From Spirodela intermedia (Eukaryota > Streptophyta > Magnoliopsida > Alismatales > Araceae): a DNA stretch of 64,000 nucleotides. Both the position numbers and the translations under genes were made by a program. Location of the stretch: assembly GCA_902729315.2 (NCBI GenBank), contig LR746267.1:9180924-9244923 (forward strand), read 5' to 3'. The notes beneath the pieces were generated by a model. It was not told where the DNA came from and did not search any database. It saw only the letters and a program-made list of their open reading frames with translations. Shown in pieces: positions 1-13,300 of this stretch. Every line of letters starts with the position of its first letter. Within the stretch, counting starts at the first letter, position 1.

Positions 1-182
1 CTTTCTTGCATCTCCGCACCGCCATCTTCTTCTGCAATGGCGAGAGAGGGGTGGGTCAGAAGACGAAAAAATTAAACAGACAAGAAATGAAGAAAGATCT
101 GTGGAATCACATTCGGACCAGGGGAGTCCCTCAAGCTGCCGTTCCTGGACCGTCGCCTTGATAACCCGTTCACCGCCGCCAT
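1..182 (-). CDS. 5' end of an unidentified gene cut by the left edge
   Basis: On the minus strand an ATG at 182 opens a short basic, serine/arginine-rich segment of 21 codons (starting MAAVNGLSRRR) that runs to a possible donor after 119. The next stretch is an 87-nt T-rich putative intron (118-32) ending in a clear CAG acceptor, then an exon from 31 to 1. The split codon joins in frame to an acidic run (EEDGGAEMQE) that leaves the window. The basic-then-acidic pattern looks like a soluble N-terminus, but I do not recognise the protein. The donor (GTCCGA) is not a good consensus, so the join is tentative. The motif-rich non-coding region to the right would be its promoter. Confidence 0.35.
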
Positions 183-3100
183 ATTTCCCCTTCTCCCATC
201 CCTACTCCGTTCCATCGGCAACCCGTCCCTCTCATCAAACCAGACAAGACACCATAGGCGATCTACCTCCACCTTTCTCTGGTTCTTCCACCTTCAAATC
301 AGCACAACAAGCGGAATCCGCCGCAGCCTAACAAGATGCCGAGCTCCCGGGAAGAATCCGGCCACCGCCACCAAGCGGGCAACAGGAACCGGCGCAGCTG
401 AAGGAAGATGGAATATGATATCAGACGAGGCGATCTTCCGCCCTCTCCTCCTCGCGAGAGGCTCCGACTCCTCTCTCGTTGCTGTCGCTGGTCTGCTGCC
501 CCTTCTCTCCTATCCGTCCTTTGCTCCTCCTCTCTCCCTCTCGCTATATCCCTACTTTCTTTCTCTCTCCTCCCCAGTCCCCACCCTCTCGCCCCTTGGT
601 CTGCCCTCATCTCCTTTCGGCATTTCACTGCCCACCAGAACCCCCCATCTGGGGCTTGCGGACAAGATCGTCCGCCTGACGTTGCACCATCAATCGCACC
701 CGTAGACTCATCTTTCCATCTGACGGCTCGCGTCGGGCACCGCCAGCGTGGCGACGAAAGGCACCGTTGGATGGACACGGCGCCAGGAAACCTCACATTC
801 TCTCTCTCGCTTCCGCCACGTGTCATTAAATGTCGCTTTCCTTCATCCCCAAGTTTCTGCGGGGCGTGACTGACACGTGGAGGATTCGACCGGCTGCAGC
901 CCGTCGTCTGACCACCTGATATTTTTTAATACCCCGGAGTCATTATTTTTCTATTAGGGAATTATTTGAGCCGTCTTTTATTCTCTCGGCAGTTGGACCT
1001 CGGGCCCACCGCGAAAGCAACCGGCGCCGCGGGCCGTTCCGATGTCCCCTCCCCTCACGTGAAGGCCTTTCAGCTGTTGGATGCCCCTGCTGACATGGCT
1101 GAGAGCTGCTCCCTGCAACCGACCTTGACTGAATGAATGGGGGACCCACCCATCAGAGGCCTCCCCTTGCGCTCTGCTGACCGTCCATTCTCGCCGATCT
1201 AATGGCCCTGGTGTATGATGATGGGGCCCGCGTGGGGACCACTATTTCCGCGCGGGCTTTTCTCACCGCCTACCGACGTGGCCTAACGTTGACGTCCACG
1301 GTGAGAGAGCCTGTGACGAGTCAAGGAAGGTGTACTCCGAAAGAAAGCTGGTCTACGGAAACGGCGAGAGGGAAATGGATATCGACTCGATCGATCCCCT
1401 TATTTACCATTTCCTCCCGCTCGCCAAGTGCAGCGACGGCGGTGGGACCCACCATGTAACGGCCGCAGCGGCAGCGGTCCCACGGCTTTTTTTCCTGCTC
1501 GCGAGAGGGCATCTGACGTGGAAACCGTGTGAGAGATTTCGAGAGGAAAAATATCTGGTCGGCTCCCGTCTCTTGTCTGCCAACTGGCGTCGTTGGCTCA
1601 AAGATTTTCCCGTGACGTCCGTCCCGCAAAATATCCTCCCCACCTCCCCGCTCCCCCAAAATCGAATGGTTCGCGTTGGCTTTGCAGGACTGACGACGGG
1701 GAGCAACTATTGTAAAGAAACCGGTGGGTCCCACTCCCTCCATCTCTTGTCGGAGTTGAAGGGGATGCCAACGTGGATGCCGCATCGACCGTAGAATCCA
1801 GTGAGCTGACCAGCCCCTCTGTGGGCCCCAGTGGGGACCACGTCATCGCTCGTCAACGGCAAGCTGATAAAACAGGCGGGAGGGGACGGTCGGCGTCACA
1901 AGGCGACCCGCCATGCGAATCGAGAGAGAGAGAAATTCGACGCACGTTCGCTGCGAAGAGTGCCCCTCTCCCATGCCCCTACCCCTACCCTTCCAATTAA
2001 TGGCTACTAGTATTTTATGAAGAGTCGGGTCGTTCTCTCCCTCCACGCGCCACGTCATCAGATCATCACCGAACGCTCACCGCCCCGCCACCCCCCACCT
2101 AGTGTGGTCTGCTTTCCCCTTATTTTATGCATTATTAAAATTATTTCGCCATGGGCTCATCTAATATCAACTGGTTTTCTTTTCTCTGCCAATTTTTTAA
2201 GCTTCGTTTTTATAAACAACGTACAGTCGTATTATTTATACCCTCGAGTCGCCACTTGCTGGGGCGATGATGATGACGTGTACATCGATCCTGCCGTCCA
2301 AGCAGTTACATCTGTGTGTGTGTGTGTATGTGAGGGGGGGAGGGGGGGTCGGTCGGGGGCTAGTTCCGGCTGAACTAGTCCACCGTGGCACGCCTCTCGC
2401 ATGGCATTATTATAGTACCGTCCTCCATTAAACCGTCATTAACCGAACTATCCCCCGTCTCTCATTCATTGCGACGAGTGAGAGGAACAATCCGCTGACA
2501 TTTAAACGCGACCGTACGCTGCTCCCGCTCCCGGATGAGCGGGCAGTCGAAATGAACGGTTGTGATCGCAGACGGGATTTAAATCGTCCGTTTCGTACCA
2601 TATGATTAGACCCGTCAAATCGCGCAATCCACGACCTGCCCTTTGACCCAAAAGTTATCCAGAGATTAAATTAATCCCGAGCCCCACTGCGTGCGATCGA
2701 GGCTTAGCCACGTGGCAAAACGGAATGGCTCACCCTCCCCCGGGGCCAACCCCCGCTGAGAACGCGCCAGGTCGGACTAAAACACGTATGCTACTCCCTA
2801 GATCTTGTCAGAACGAGCTATTAATAAAGGATTTAATTATTATTATTATTTTAAAATGTGGAAGGGACGAAGGAAGAAGCATCGCGTCGACCAGTGAGTG
2901 CTTGCTGAGGCGTTCGGGATTCTCCTCTCCTACTCTACGTTATCCTACGAAGGGAAGCCACAGGACCGGACGGCTGATAATGGCGCGGGGACTTTTACCG
3001 CGCTGATCCGCCGTCCTCAGCGGCGGCGCATCGCCTGGCCGTTTCTCCCTCCGCCGCAGATGGGCGGCGCTACCGTCGGCGCGGCCGGGTGTGGACGCCG

Positions 3101-4160
3101 TTGCGGCGGCGGGTGGGGGGCCGCCGCACCTGTGGAAAGATCCGCGGGACAAGGGACCGCCCCCGCCGCCGTCCCCACCCACCGCCATGCCCTCCTCCGC
3201 CACGCGGCGTGCTGATGCCTCCCCGACGAAAGATTATTTCTCGCCGGAGATCTTCCCCGTCCCGATCCTCCACTACTAAGATCCTCTCTTCCCAACTTAC
3301 CGCAGAATAAAATATTATTCTCCATGGAAAAATGGATTCCTGAGCTTCCAAGGGGTCGGCCGCCGGCGTCCTCCTAGCCCAGAAGAGCACTCTGTTCGTC
3401 ACGAGGAAGAATTATATCCATATTCTATTCTTGCATGAATCACAGAATGCAGTTACCTCCCCGTTTACTCCGCCGACATCAGGGACGTTGACCTTCAAGG
3501 TCCTGGGGTCTTCCGGTGGCTTGGGGCAGCAAGGTAGACGGATTTGATGGCTAATCCCCCTCCGCCTCTGCGAGCGAGCGAGCGGGGTGGGCGAGGACTC
3601 CGAAGTAACTGCGCGTACCAGTGATTTATAGAGAGGCCATTATATCCTCTGCTGTCTCAGAAGAAAACTGCCTTCTCCTGCTCCCCCGGGGGATAATCAA
3701 CCACCTGCGAGAATACGAGAACAAAGCTTCATCTCCCACCGCTTCCTCCTCCCCATTGCGGCGGCGATGAGAAGGGGAGACGAAGGGAGGGGAAGAAAGA
3801 GCAGCCGGAGGAGGGCTCATCCCCGCCGGCCCGTGTAGTTTGGTCGCTGCCGGAGAGCTTCTGGCTTCTTCTTCCTCCACCCACCCGCTCGTCCAGACGT
3901 GGCGACAAGCAGGAAGAAGGAAACCTCTTTAACTGTGCACGGACGAAGGGGACCACGCGCACGAGGAGGGCGACAAGAGCCTTCGCCACTACTTCTCTCC
4001 TACCCGCAGAAGGCTCAATGATGGGGCTACTCTCCCACGTCGGTACTATCTTTTCTGTTAGATCCAGTTTATAACATGCCCGTGGAGGAGCACCAGACCG
4101 GTCATTCCCCACAGCCCCCCCCCTCCCGGTTTTCGGAAAGGGTGATATTGGCAGTCAGTG
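183..4160. other. Intergenic region without a convincing gene
   Basis: Several ORFs of 60-175 codons are open here, but they overlap on both strands, follow GC-rich or CT-rich composition and resemble no family I know. The region holds four CACGTG G-boxes, many GGNCCCAC-type motifs, a short TG repeat near 2311-2327 and a G-rich run near 2333-2348. From about 3020 to 3950 it is very GC-rich and could include an unrecognised first exon or a leader. I would not annotate a protein here. Confidence 0.6.
817..2714. promoter_or_regulatory. Cluster of G-box and TCP-type motifs
   Basis: CACGTG cores lie at 817-822, 874-879, 1056-1061 and 2709-2714. GGNCCCAC, its complement GTGGGNCC, or the related GGGNCCAC lie near 1002, 1142, 1234, 1442, 1476, 1724, 1821 and 1834; several are near-palindromic. 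Family knowledge: G-boxes bind bZIP and bHLH factors, and GGNCCCAC is the class I TCP consensus. The region lies upstream of the gene cut at the left edge and may be its promoter. Confidence 0.45.
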
Positions 4161-4341
4161 ATAATGGATGGGCTCGATGGGCTTTACTGAGAATCAAAAT
4201 TTAGGCCCCATGCCACATTAGATTTATAGATGGGCCGTCATAATTGACCCACGGCCCAAATCGGCTGCGCCTTTGTTTCACGAGGGAAGGAAAACGGATA
4301 AATCTCGCTTCTCTCTCTCTCTCATCACCTGCGCACCTACC
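4160..4341 (+). promoter_or_regulatory. Promoter and 5' leader of the Der GTPase gene
   Basis: Three or more GGGCC/GGCCC elements lie at about 4204-4258, followed by a CT-rich leader just before the ATG at 4342. In plants GGGCC/TGGGCY (site II) elements are typical of housekeeping and organelle-biogenesis genes and are bound by TCP factors. No clear TATA box is seen close to the start. Confidence 0.45.
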
Positions 4342-7300
4342 ATGGCGACAGTAGCAGCCGAGCTCCGCTCAGCTACTGCTTGTGTCGCGGCGGCGAGCAG
4401 TTGCAGCGGCAGCAGCAGCAGAAGCAGAAGCAAGTATGCGTTTAGGTTGTCGGCAGCCATTTCAATTCCTGCTCGCTTTTCCAGAGCTCTCAGCAGTAGG
4501 CCCTCACCTCTTCTCCCTCCCCTCCGCGGCTCCTCCTTTGGCGGGCTCTCATTTTGCCTCCTAAGACGCCCGTTGCGGGCCTCACATAGTTTGGCCGGTG
4601 ATATCCCTGTCGACTCTAAGGAGGATTGGGAAGAAGGGGAGGCAGTGGATGGAGAAGAGGACGCAGCCGGCGGAGATGGTTATCCTTCCGACGTGGAGTC
4701 GCTTGAAGAAGAGGCGAGGAAAGTGGCTAGAGAGTTCTCACTCTCTATATCCCGCGAACTGAGAAGAGGTACTCGTCTGGACACGGTCTTACCTATGTCG
4801 TATATTTCTTTTATCCTGAAACTGACACTGAGTATTCTTCTAAACTCAACCATTACGATACACTGCGGGCGTGGGATGAAAGATGAATTATCCGGGATCA
4901 GGGACTTAAAAATTACCTGGTGGTAGGATTTGGTTATGACATTAAGGACAGTAGACGACGACAGTTCGCATGCTCTGATTAGCTGCACAATGGACTATAT
5001 TGAGTTCATGTTACAACGCAAGCCCATGATCCAAAAAAAAGCCTGCTTAAATTGAGGTGTTCTCATGTGACTTAGAGGTTAACCGAGCGCACAATGCTGT
5101 CCAAATATTATTAGATTGGAATCTTTGACGAAATATCCGAAGATACGGGAGTATCTACTAAAAATTTGAGTGTAGAATGAGATTTCAGAGAAGACAATGC
5201 AGATAACATGGATATCACCATTAATGAGTGGAATAGCTTTGCAATTTTTATTGTCTGAGTTCCATGTCAGGGCGATAGGGAAACTGATTCTGGAAACGAT
5301 GATATCATCCAAACGGGGCATGAAGTTTGGCAGATTTTGATGTACCTTCTGATAACTAGTGACAATTAAGTTTAAAGGATATCGGGCGATCACACTGCTA
5401 GTTATGATGTGGGATCGTGCGGCAATACTGCAGTTAGAAACTTGTTGAAGGCGAAGAAGATGAAGGTGCTAATGGGGAATACCTGCAGGATATTAAAGAT
5501 ATTTCGAGGCCAGGTTCAGCACCTTTCAAGAACGGAATTATGGAGCAGCGTTCCAGATGTTTGGAACTATTGGGCGTAGTAGACCTTATAATCCTATAAG
5601 TTATAACTCTCAAAAGGGATCATTGAAGTTATGTAATCCTTTTGATGCACCCCAATGCGGGAAACAATTACCTCAAGGTTCTCCAAAGATTCAGCAGTCC
5701 ATCTCATATGTCCTAAGCTTATTCCAGGCATGAGGACCTTCTGATCCTCACACCTGGAATCAGCCTACAAGGAACTCTGATGGCATTATAATAGGGTAGA
5801 GAAAAGTCTACTAGGAATGGAAGAGAAGGAAAGTAAGAAGCTAATGAGTTTGCTACCGAGGTAGAATGGGTTTTTTTAATGATGCAAACGTTTTTTGAAT
5901 TTGATCATGGTCAGGCATTTATTGTATCGTTACTTGTTGTTATTCTCTTTACGTCTATGCGTTTCTTTTTCCCTTAAAATAATTTTCCTGTGTCCTTCAG
6001 TGAGTATTTAGAAGAATTAAATTTCGAGTATGAGAAAGAAAATATTTAGAACGACGTAGAAATGAGAAAAATAATGCTGTGATGTGCCATGTGTCATTAT
6101 TTTGTCATATTTTCGTTTCGTATGCTTGTGTCATAACCACTTTTCTTTTATGTATACAGAAGATGACGCATTTCTTCACAAGGAACTTGGTGAACCACAG
6201 TCAACGGAAGCTTCTAACAGACATGTTAGCGGGCTTATTACTTTTATTAGTTTGACCGTTTTATGATTTTCATTGATAAACATATTATCTTTAATAGAGT
6301 TTGAATATATATATTTTTTGTCATTATATCAGACAAATATTCAGTAATGACTAGCAGCCTTTTTTTCTCTTTCCTGTATATTTTACCTTAATGAAAATTT
6401 TACTTTGCCAGTTGCCTTGAAAACTTTTTTTTCCATGCGTATGGCATCTGATTCAATCTTATATGTTACATACAGATTCCTGACCATCGTCTTCCTAGAG
6501 TGACAATTGTTGGGAGGCCTAACGTTGGCAAATCTGCATTATTCAACCGCCTTGTTGGGGTATATCCTCGCTTATATATCTTTAAGAACGTCTTAAGTTA
6601 ATGGCCCTTTCTATGGTTAGTGTCGTAATTCGAATCTGATTTCTTCAGTCATGAATATCATTTTGTATTTGACAATCCTCGAACATTTCAGTATTTCCCT
6701 CTTTAATTAAACAGTAAGGTAAGGCGTAAAAGCAAACATTTTTTTTTTAATGGCTCCTTTATCATTGTGCTTGAAGGGAAACAAGGCGATAGTGGTGGAT
6801 GAGCCAGGTGTCACCAGAGATCGCTTGTATGGTAGATCATTTTGGGGTGATCATGAATTCATGGTTGTTGACACCGGTGGTGTTGTTATTTTTTCCAAAT
6901 CTCAAGATGATGTCATGGAAGAACTTGCTATTACAAAGACAGTTGGTATGGATGGTATTCCACTTCCTTCTAGGGAAGCTGCTGTTGCAAGGATGCCCTC
7001 AATGATAGAGAAACAAGCAGTTGTTGCTGTTGAAGAAGCGTCTGTTATCATATTTCTGGTTGATGGCCAGGTACCTTTGCTTATCATGCAAATTATTCGA
7101 TGGTGGACTTGTGGGCTTTACGACGTTATATTTGTATTGTCGTTTAGTTTAAACGCATTTGCTTATAACAAGTCTTTATGTTATGAGCATACCTTCTGAT
7201 TGACAATGATTTCTATTTTTATTATTTTCTGAACTGGTATATTATCACTTATTGGAGATTTTCACAAATATGGCTTGAAACTTTTTGCTTAAACAATGAG

Positions 7301-10300
7301 TGCACCAATTTTGTATAAATTAATGTTCATTGTAAAAATTATATAAAATATAAAGTCAGGAAAAATCAAGAAAATAACTTTCATTGAAACATGAAAACTA
7401 TGTGATGTTGTCATCCATTGGAACATTATAGGAATCATTGGCACTATACATTATGAAACAAATCAAGTTAGCACTATTTCCATTGTCCACAATGAAAGCA
7501 GTATAGATAAATGACGAAGTACAATCTGATAGTGTATGAAATCAACACCTCTAATGAACCATAAATAACATTGGCCCCAACAAAATAGGAATACATGATA
7601 AGACCAGTGTTCTATAGAAGTTGGTGTGGCTTCGGTTTTGTAAAGACCGAGCTGTTTAAATGAAACTGTTGGGTAGAACAGACCATTCATGGCTCCTTTA
7701 ATGATTTTCTTGTGTCCTGTTCATGAATTCCCATTACACTTTTGATACTAGGCAAATCATTTGAGAATTGTTATTTGAGGTGACACAGTCGATTTCCGCA
7801 CATTAATGTCGTAGTAGCTCACTTCAAGCACTTACTACGTGAGAGTTCTTGTTGGCGTGTTTCCCCTGTGTTCTAAATCCTTTTCTTTCTGGTTCTTGAT
7901 GCTGACTGCCAGATGATATGATCATCTTTTTGCATGATGAAGTGTATTATGTTGAATAGGCAGGCGTGACAGCAGCAGATGTGGAAATTGCGCACTGGCT
8001 TCGAAGGAACTATTCAAAAAAGTTCACCATTCTTGCTGTGAACAAATGTGAATCTCCACGGAAAGGACTTATGCAGTCTTTCGAATTCTTTTCGTTAGGG
8101 TGAGTTAGGGACTTGACATCCGTTGCTTCTATATACAATTCCTGTTTCATTAAACTTTTCTTTTTCTTTATGCTTTTTAGGAGTTGAATAGATTAATAAT
8201 TTTGGAGAACTTCCAACTAGTGACTGGATCACTGAAAATTTTCCGTGTGAAATTGATCACACTTTTACCTAAAACAATGACAAGAGTTCTCTTATAGTAA
8301 AAGCAGTTTATTATTCTTAATAAAATTTTCAATACTTCATCTTTCTGTCTGAGTCAGGCTTTTTTTACTACGCCATCGGATTTGGGTGATTCCATCCCAG
8401 TCCATTCGTTTGGTGGTCCAATTCGGTTCATCCTACCCGATTGAGATTGGATCACCGTGTACATCTGTCAAGTGGGTTTCTAAAGAACTGTCATAAAGTC
8501 CAGACAAATCTATTTACCCTTGACTCTCGTTATGAAGGAAATATGTATAGATTTCTTCTGATTTTAACTAGTTATTTATATTGACTGGCGTATGTAAAAA
8601 TTTATATTTAATGAACACTTTTTGCCCAATTTTTTCTCCCTCCTCTCCACTAATCTGTCGTGACTTATCTTTTATTTAGGTTCACTCCCCTGCCCATATC
8701 TGCTATTTCTGGAACTGGAACTGGAGAGCTTCTGGATCTTGTTTGTTCAGAACTGAAGAAAATCGAGGTAACTCTTCTGTGAATTCGGAAGGATGCCGAG
8801 CTTTTCAATCAAACAATATTTTTCTTATCGACGTGTTATTAAAAAATCATGTTTTAACTGTTTCTAGTCGCAATGGATAGTTCTTTATTCATTCCGCAAG
8901 CTGTATGCATGATGAGTACCAACTTTTTGTCATATTGAGTGACATTATTGTCTGTGGATGGTTATTTCTTGGCCTTAATTGTTTATCTTATGATTCCATG
9001 TTGTTTATAAGTCCAAGGGTGTGGTTTGTACCATTCAATTTAATGCCTTTAGCGAGTGGAAGCTCCTATTAATTCTCCTCCATCCCACGACAAAAGAAGA
9101 AAAGGAAAAAATGAAAATGAGTCCTCGGTTAGGCATTAACTCCTTGATGAGATATGGCGATTGTTGAAACCGTTATAAATTTTTGGAATTGGTTGAAGGT
9201 GTGGGTGGAGTTAGGGTTGATATATTTTTAGTCCCATAGCATATTCTCAAATTAGTGAATCAGTTCTCGGATGAAAAAGGTTAATTTCGGAATCTAATGT
9301 ATCATACAGGAGACTCTGACCTTCCATTTCGGATTGATCTGGGATGCTATCTCTGACGATCTACTGGATGGAAGGGCAGAAAAATATGGATGAAAACAAC
9401 GTAATTGGAGGAAGGGAGGAAATACAACGAAAGTGAGATAAATCATGAAAAAGGCTTTTATACCTGAGATGATTGGTAAGAAGTGGCACATCTACGAGAC
9501 AACCACAGCAACAAGCGTCACTCTTAGCATGTCTATCTAGGACTGTCCCGTCCATGAGGCATACGCTTGCTAGAAAATATGTTCACTATGGTAGTTTTTT
9601 GAAAAGGATCCACTTTATAAGAGACGATTGGGTACAGTTTTTCAGTATTTAAAATTCAATTTACATCATAAGAAAGAGGTTGCCTTCCATGAAATTGATC
9701 TCACCACTATAGTCACTAATTTTGTGGATTATATTTCGTCTTGTTTGCATCTGTTTTCTGTCATCCATGTTTAATATTTTTTTTTCTGAAAGGTATGGAA
9801 ATCAAGGCAATGTTATCTGTAGATGTTAAACAAAATGGTCAAATATGTCTTCCCATATATATTCTTGGGATATTGTATCAATCTCGTTGACGCAACCATC
9901 ATTCTTGTCAGCCCTTGGAAGATCCTGTTGAGCAAGAAAAGTACGTTCCATCTATCGCTATCGTTGGTCGACCTAATGTTGGGAAGAGTAGCATTTTGAA
10001 TGCTTTAGTCGGTGAGGACAGAACAATTGTTAGCCCAATCAGTGGCACAACCCGTGATGCCATTGATACTGAATTTACTGGGCCAGATGGACAGGTTTGT
10101 CTGAATGATTTTATAAATATATTTTTATTTTTTTATAATTTCATTTATCAGGACCGAATGACTTGTTTTCTATTACTTTTTTTCGACCATTCTAGTTGAA
10201 CTCAGAGATTTCATGTATTTATCTTGGTTCTCGAGGGCACAGGGGTAAATTCAATTCTATTCCAATTCCTACGAACCTATGGTCAAAACCCTCTGAAAAT

Positions 10301-13300
10301 AATTTGATTATTTCATTACCTCAATCAGACGAGCTTTGTGACCTTATTGTGCACTGGAGAGCAAAACCACAACAACGTTAGCACATGAGTTAGAACAACT
10401 CAACTCAATATGCTCCCCAAAGGTGGACTATGGAAGGTGAATCTCAGGACACAGATTAATATGCTCCATATAGCTGATCTGTTATGGACACACTGTCAGT
10501 TCATTATACAACTATTGGCTTCAGAAAGCCAGTTCTCAATAAAAAGAATCAAATAGGTTTAGAAGTTCGTGTAACCTTCCAGAATCTATTTGTTCTTGTG
10601 GGAAATGGAGTTATAATTTCCGTCAAGATTGCACATCTAGATAAATACAGTGCGCCAAGAGAACCTCCTTTGATTGAACGCGAAGATCGGAAGATCGTGG
10701 CTATTACTTTTCTGCCAGAGCTCTTGGTGTATGGAATTCCTGAGAGAAAATGTTCCTTCCTAAACATCTGTACTTTCATGTCTTATTATAAATGTATATC
10801 ATAAGCAAGATGATTATTCTCATTTGTTTGTCATATTAAACGGTAGCCTGTTATGTTCAACTTGTTAAGGCTGTTATGTTGGTTTTATGTCAAGAGTAGA
10901 TTCTACAACATTCAGAATCCTGCTACTCAGTGCATGAGTAAAATATTCCTGAGAGTTAATAAGGTCAAAATCACCTCAATGATGATGATATGCGATGTTA
11001 TGCAGTTATTGTTACTTTATCCAATTAGTTCCGCATAAAATGTTTCTTACGTTCGATGTAGTTCATAGTTTTTTTTACTGTACTAAGCTCTCTTAATGTT
11101 TACTGCATATGTGATCTTTAAGGTATCTTATGCAGAAAATTCCTGAAAGATTCACTCCCTATTGCTTTTTGTTTCATTTCTCTCATAAATATTTGATCTG
11201 ATACGATACAGGCTTAGTTACTCCGGGACATCTCCTGCTGATGTTCCCTAAAAGGCTCAAATATAAGTGCAATTAGTGGGTGTGACCTATGATTTTATTT
11301 CGTCTGTTTTTTATTTCTCTTGGCTTGTCTTTTCCTTGTTCCATGAACCACAATGTTCGAAGTTAGATAATTCCGTGATGCACCAGAAGATAATAAGATA
11401 AATTTGTAGATAGTTTTCTGGTTTGTCATAAGTAAATTTGCATTTCTAACTTATAAATATACTTCAACTCAACTATTCGAACCATTTAGCAATAACATGG
11501 AAAATGGATTTCTTTTGACATTCCACTCCAGAAGTTCAAGCTTATTGACACTGCTGGAATTCGAAGGAGAGCTGTAGTCGCTTCTTCAGGCAGCACAACA
11601 GAAGCTTTATCGGTTAACAGGGCATTTCGTGCTGTGCGCCGTTCAGATGTGGTGGCTCTTGTGATTGAAGCCTTGGCCTGTATTACAGAGCAGGTATCAT
11701 TAAAGTTTATTTTTAATTTCATTTCTACCAATTTGGAAGGGAAATAAAAACAGCACTGCTCATATGAATAATCGATGGTTTATCACTCATCGCCATCACT
11801 TTATTGGTGAACCTGTCTTAGCATCTCCATGTCTTTTTGTATAAGATCTGCATATGGATGGCTGTCTATGCTTTTCATTATTATAAAAAAGAATGGGAAA
11901 CGCTAAGAGTCCTGATAGCTCTCCTTAGGGAAATTCACTAGAAATTCTTTATAAGCTTGATCCGTGAAGCATTTATTCACTATTGTGATGCTTTTGTCAT
12001 AGGTGTGTGAGAGAATTATCTTTTCAGGGTTGTTGGAGCAGGATACGCGCGCTAAAGCATATTGATGGTCGAAAAACGTTTGAATTCCTGATGTTTTTCC
12101 AACCATTTTGCAGCTTACACCATCAGAATAAAGAAAATCTGTAATTATGATTTTCTTTAATAAATTGTTGTAGTTAGTTAGAATGGTATGCCTTAGGTTG
12201 ACAACTTGTTGGAAAACTCTCCAAATCATAGATCATAAAATGCATATTAAAGTGACTCAAGAGGGGAGTTTAGAAGGGTCTTACATATCTTTTAATTCTT
12301 TAGGTGTCATGCGATAGTGTTTCTGGCTGAACAACATCCTCCCTCTTTTAGAGCAAAACATGTGTCGCCTTGACATGGCTCTTACTGGTAGGGATGTACA
12401 CTGATTTATGCTGAATCAGCCTGACACGTTATCAAACTGGAATCCTCAAGGTCTACCCTCCTATATTCTGGCAACAGTCTGATTGATCTCTATTTGGCAC
12501 ACCACTGGTAAGTCCAAAAACTGAGTTAGTACCATTGAACCAGCCTGAATTGGAACAAGTTGACAGCTAAGAAATATGCTAAATGACTTAAAATTTTATT
12601 GAGACCAAAATTGATTTTCACTCGTAGCTTTTGATCTCCATTACGAACTTTCTCATCAACAGCAAAAGTTTGACAAGGAAATCCGCAAACATTTGAACGA
12701 AACTAGTTAGATGTTATTATTATATCAAATATAACATACAAAATAGATAAGTATTATGTTGATCCATTTGGTTTGTTCGCTCCCGTTAAGACCATGCCCC
12801 TCATGGGTCGGTTTCATAACTTTCTTCTTTATGAGCAGGACTACCGGATAGCTGAAAGAATAGAGAAAGAAGGAAAAGGTTGCGTGATTGTTGTCAACAA
12901 GTGGGACACAATACCTGATAAAAACCAACACACAGTAAAATACTACGAGCAAGATGTCAGAGAGAAGCTCCGCATGCTTGGTTGGGCACCGGTTGTCTAC
13001 TCGACTGCAATTGCCGGTCATAGCGTGGATAAGTATTTCCTTAATCCATCTCCATTATAGAACTTTGTTTATTTTTTTCTCCATGACTTCCATGGTTCCT
13101 ACATCTTCCAGTGCTTATGCTCAAAGACTCTTTTGAAACAAACACACTCGGACGTATAAAGAAAATCAGCACATTTATATTATTAAATTCACTGTCAATT
13201 AATGGCTTCCATGACGTTGCTACGCAATTAATTTTCTTGTAGTTCTATATAGCATATTGCAGAAGACTAAACAGTGTACTGCTACTTGTTCAGTATGTGA

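Noticed and set aside
299-869. Overlapping ORFs on both strands of up to 175 codons
   Set aside because: Low-complexity Pro/Ser/Leu or Arg-rich translations of CT-rich sequence, without homology signals or splice context.
10484-10804. 106-codon ORF inside Der intron 7
   Set aside because: It is not needed for the Der frame, has no recognisable domain, and the flanking exons join perfectly without it.
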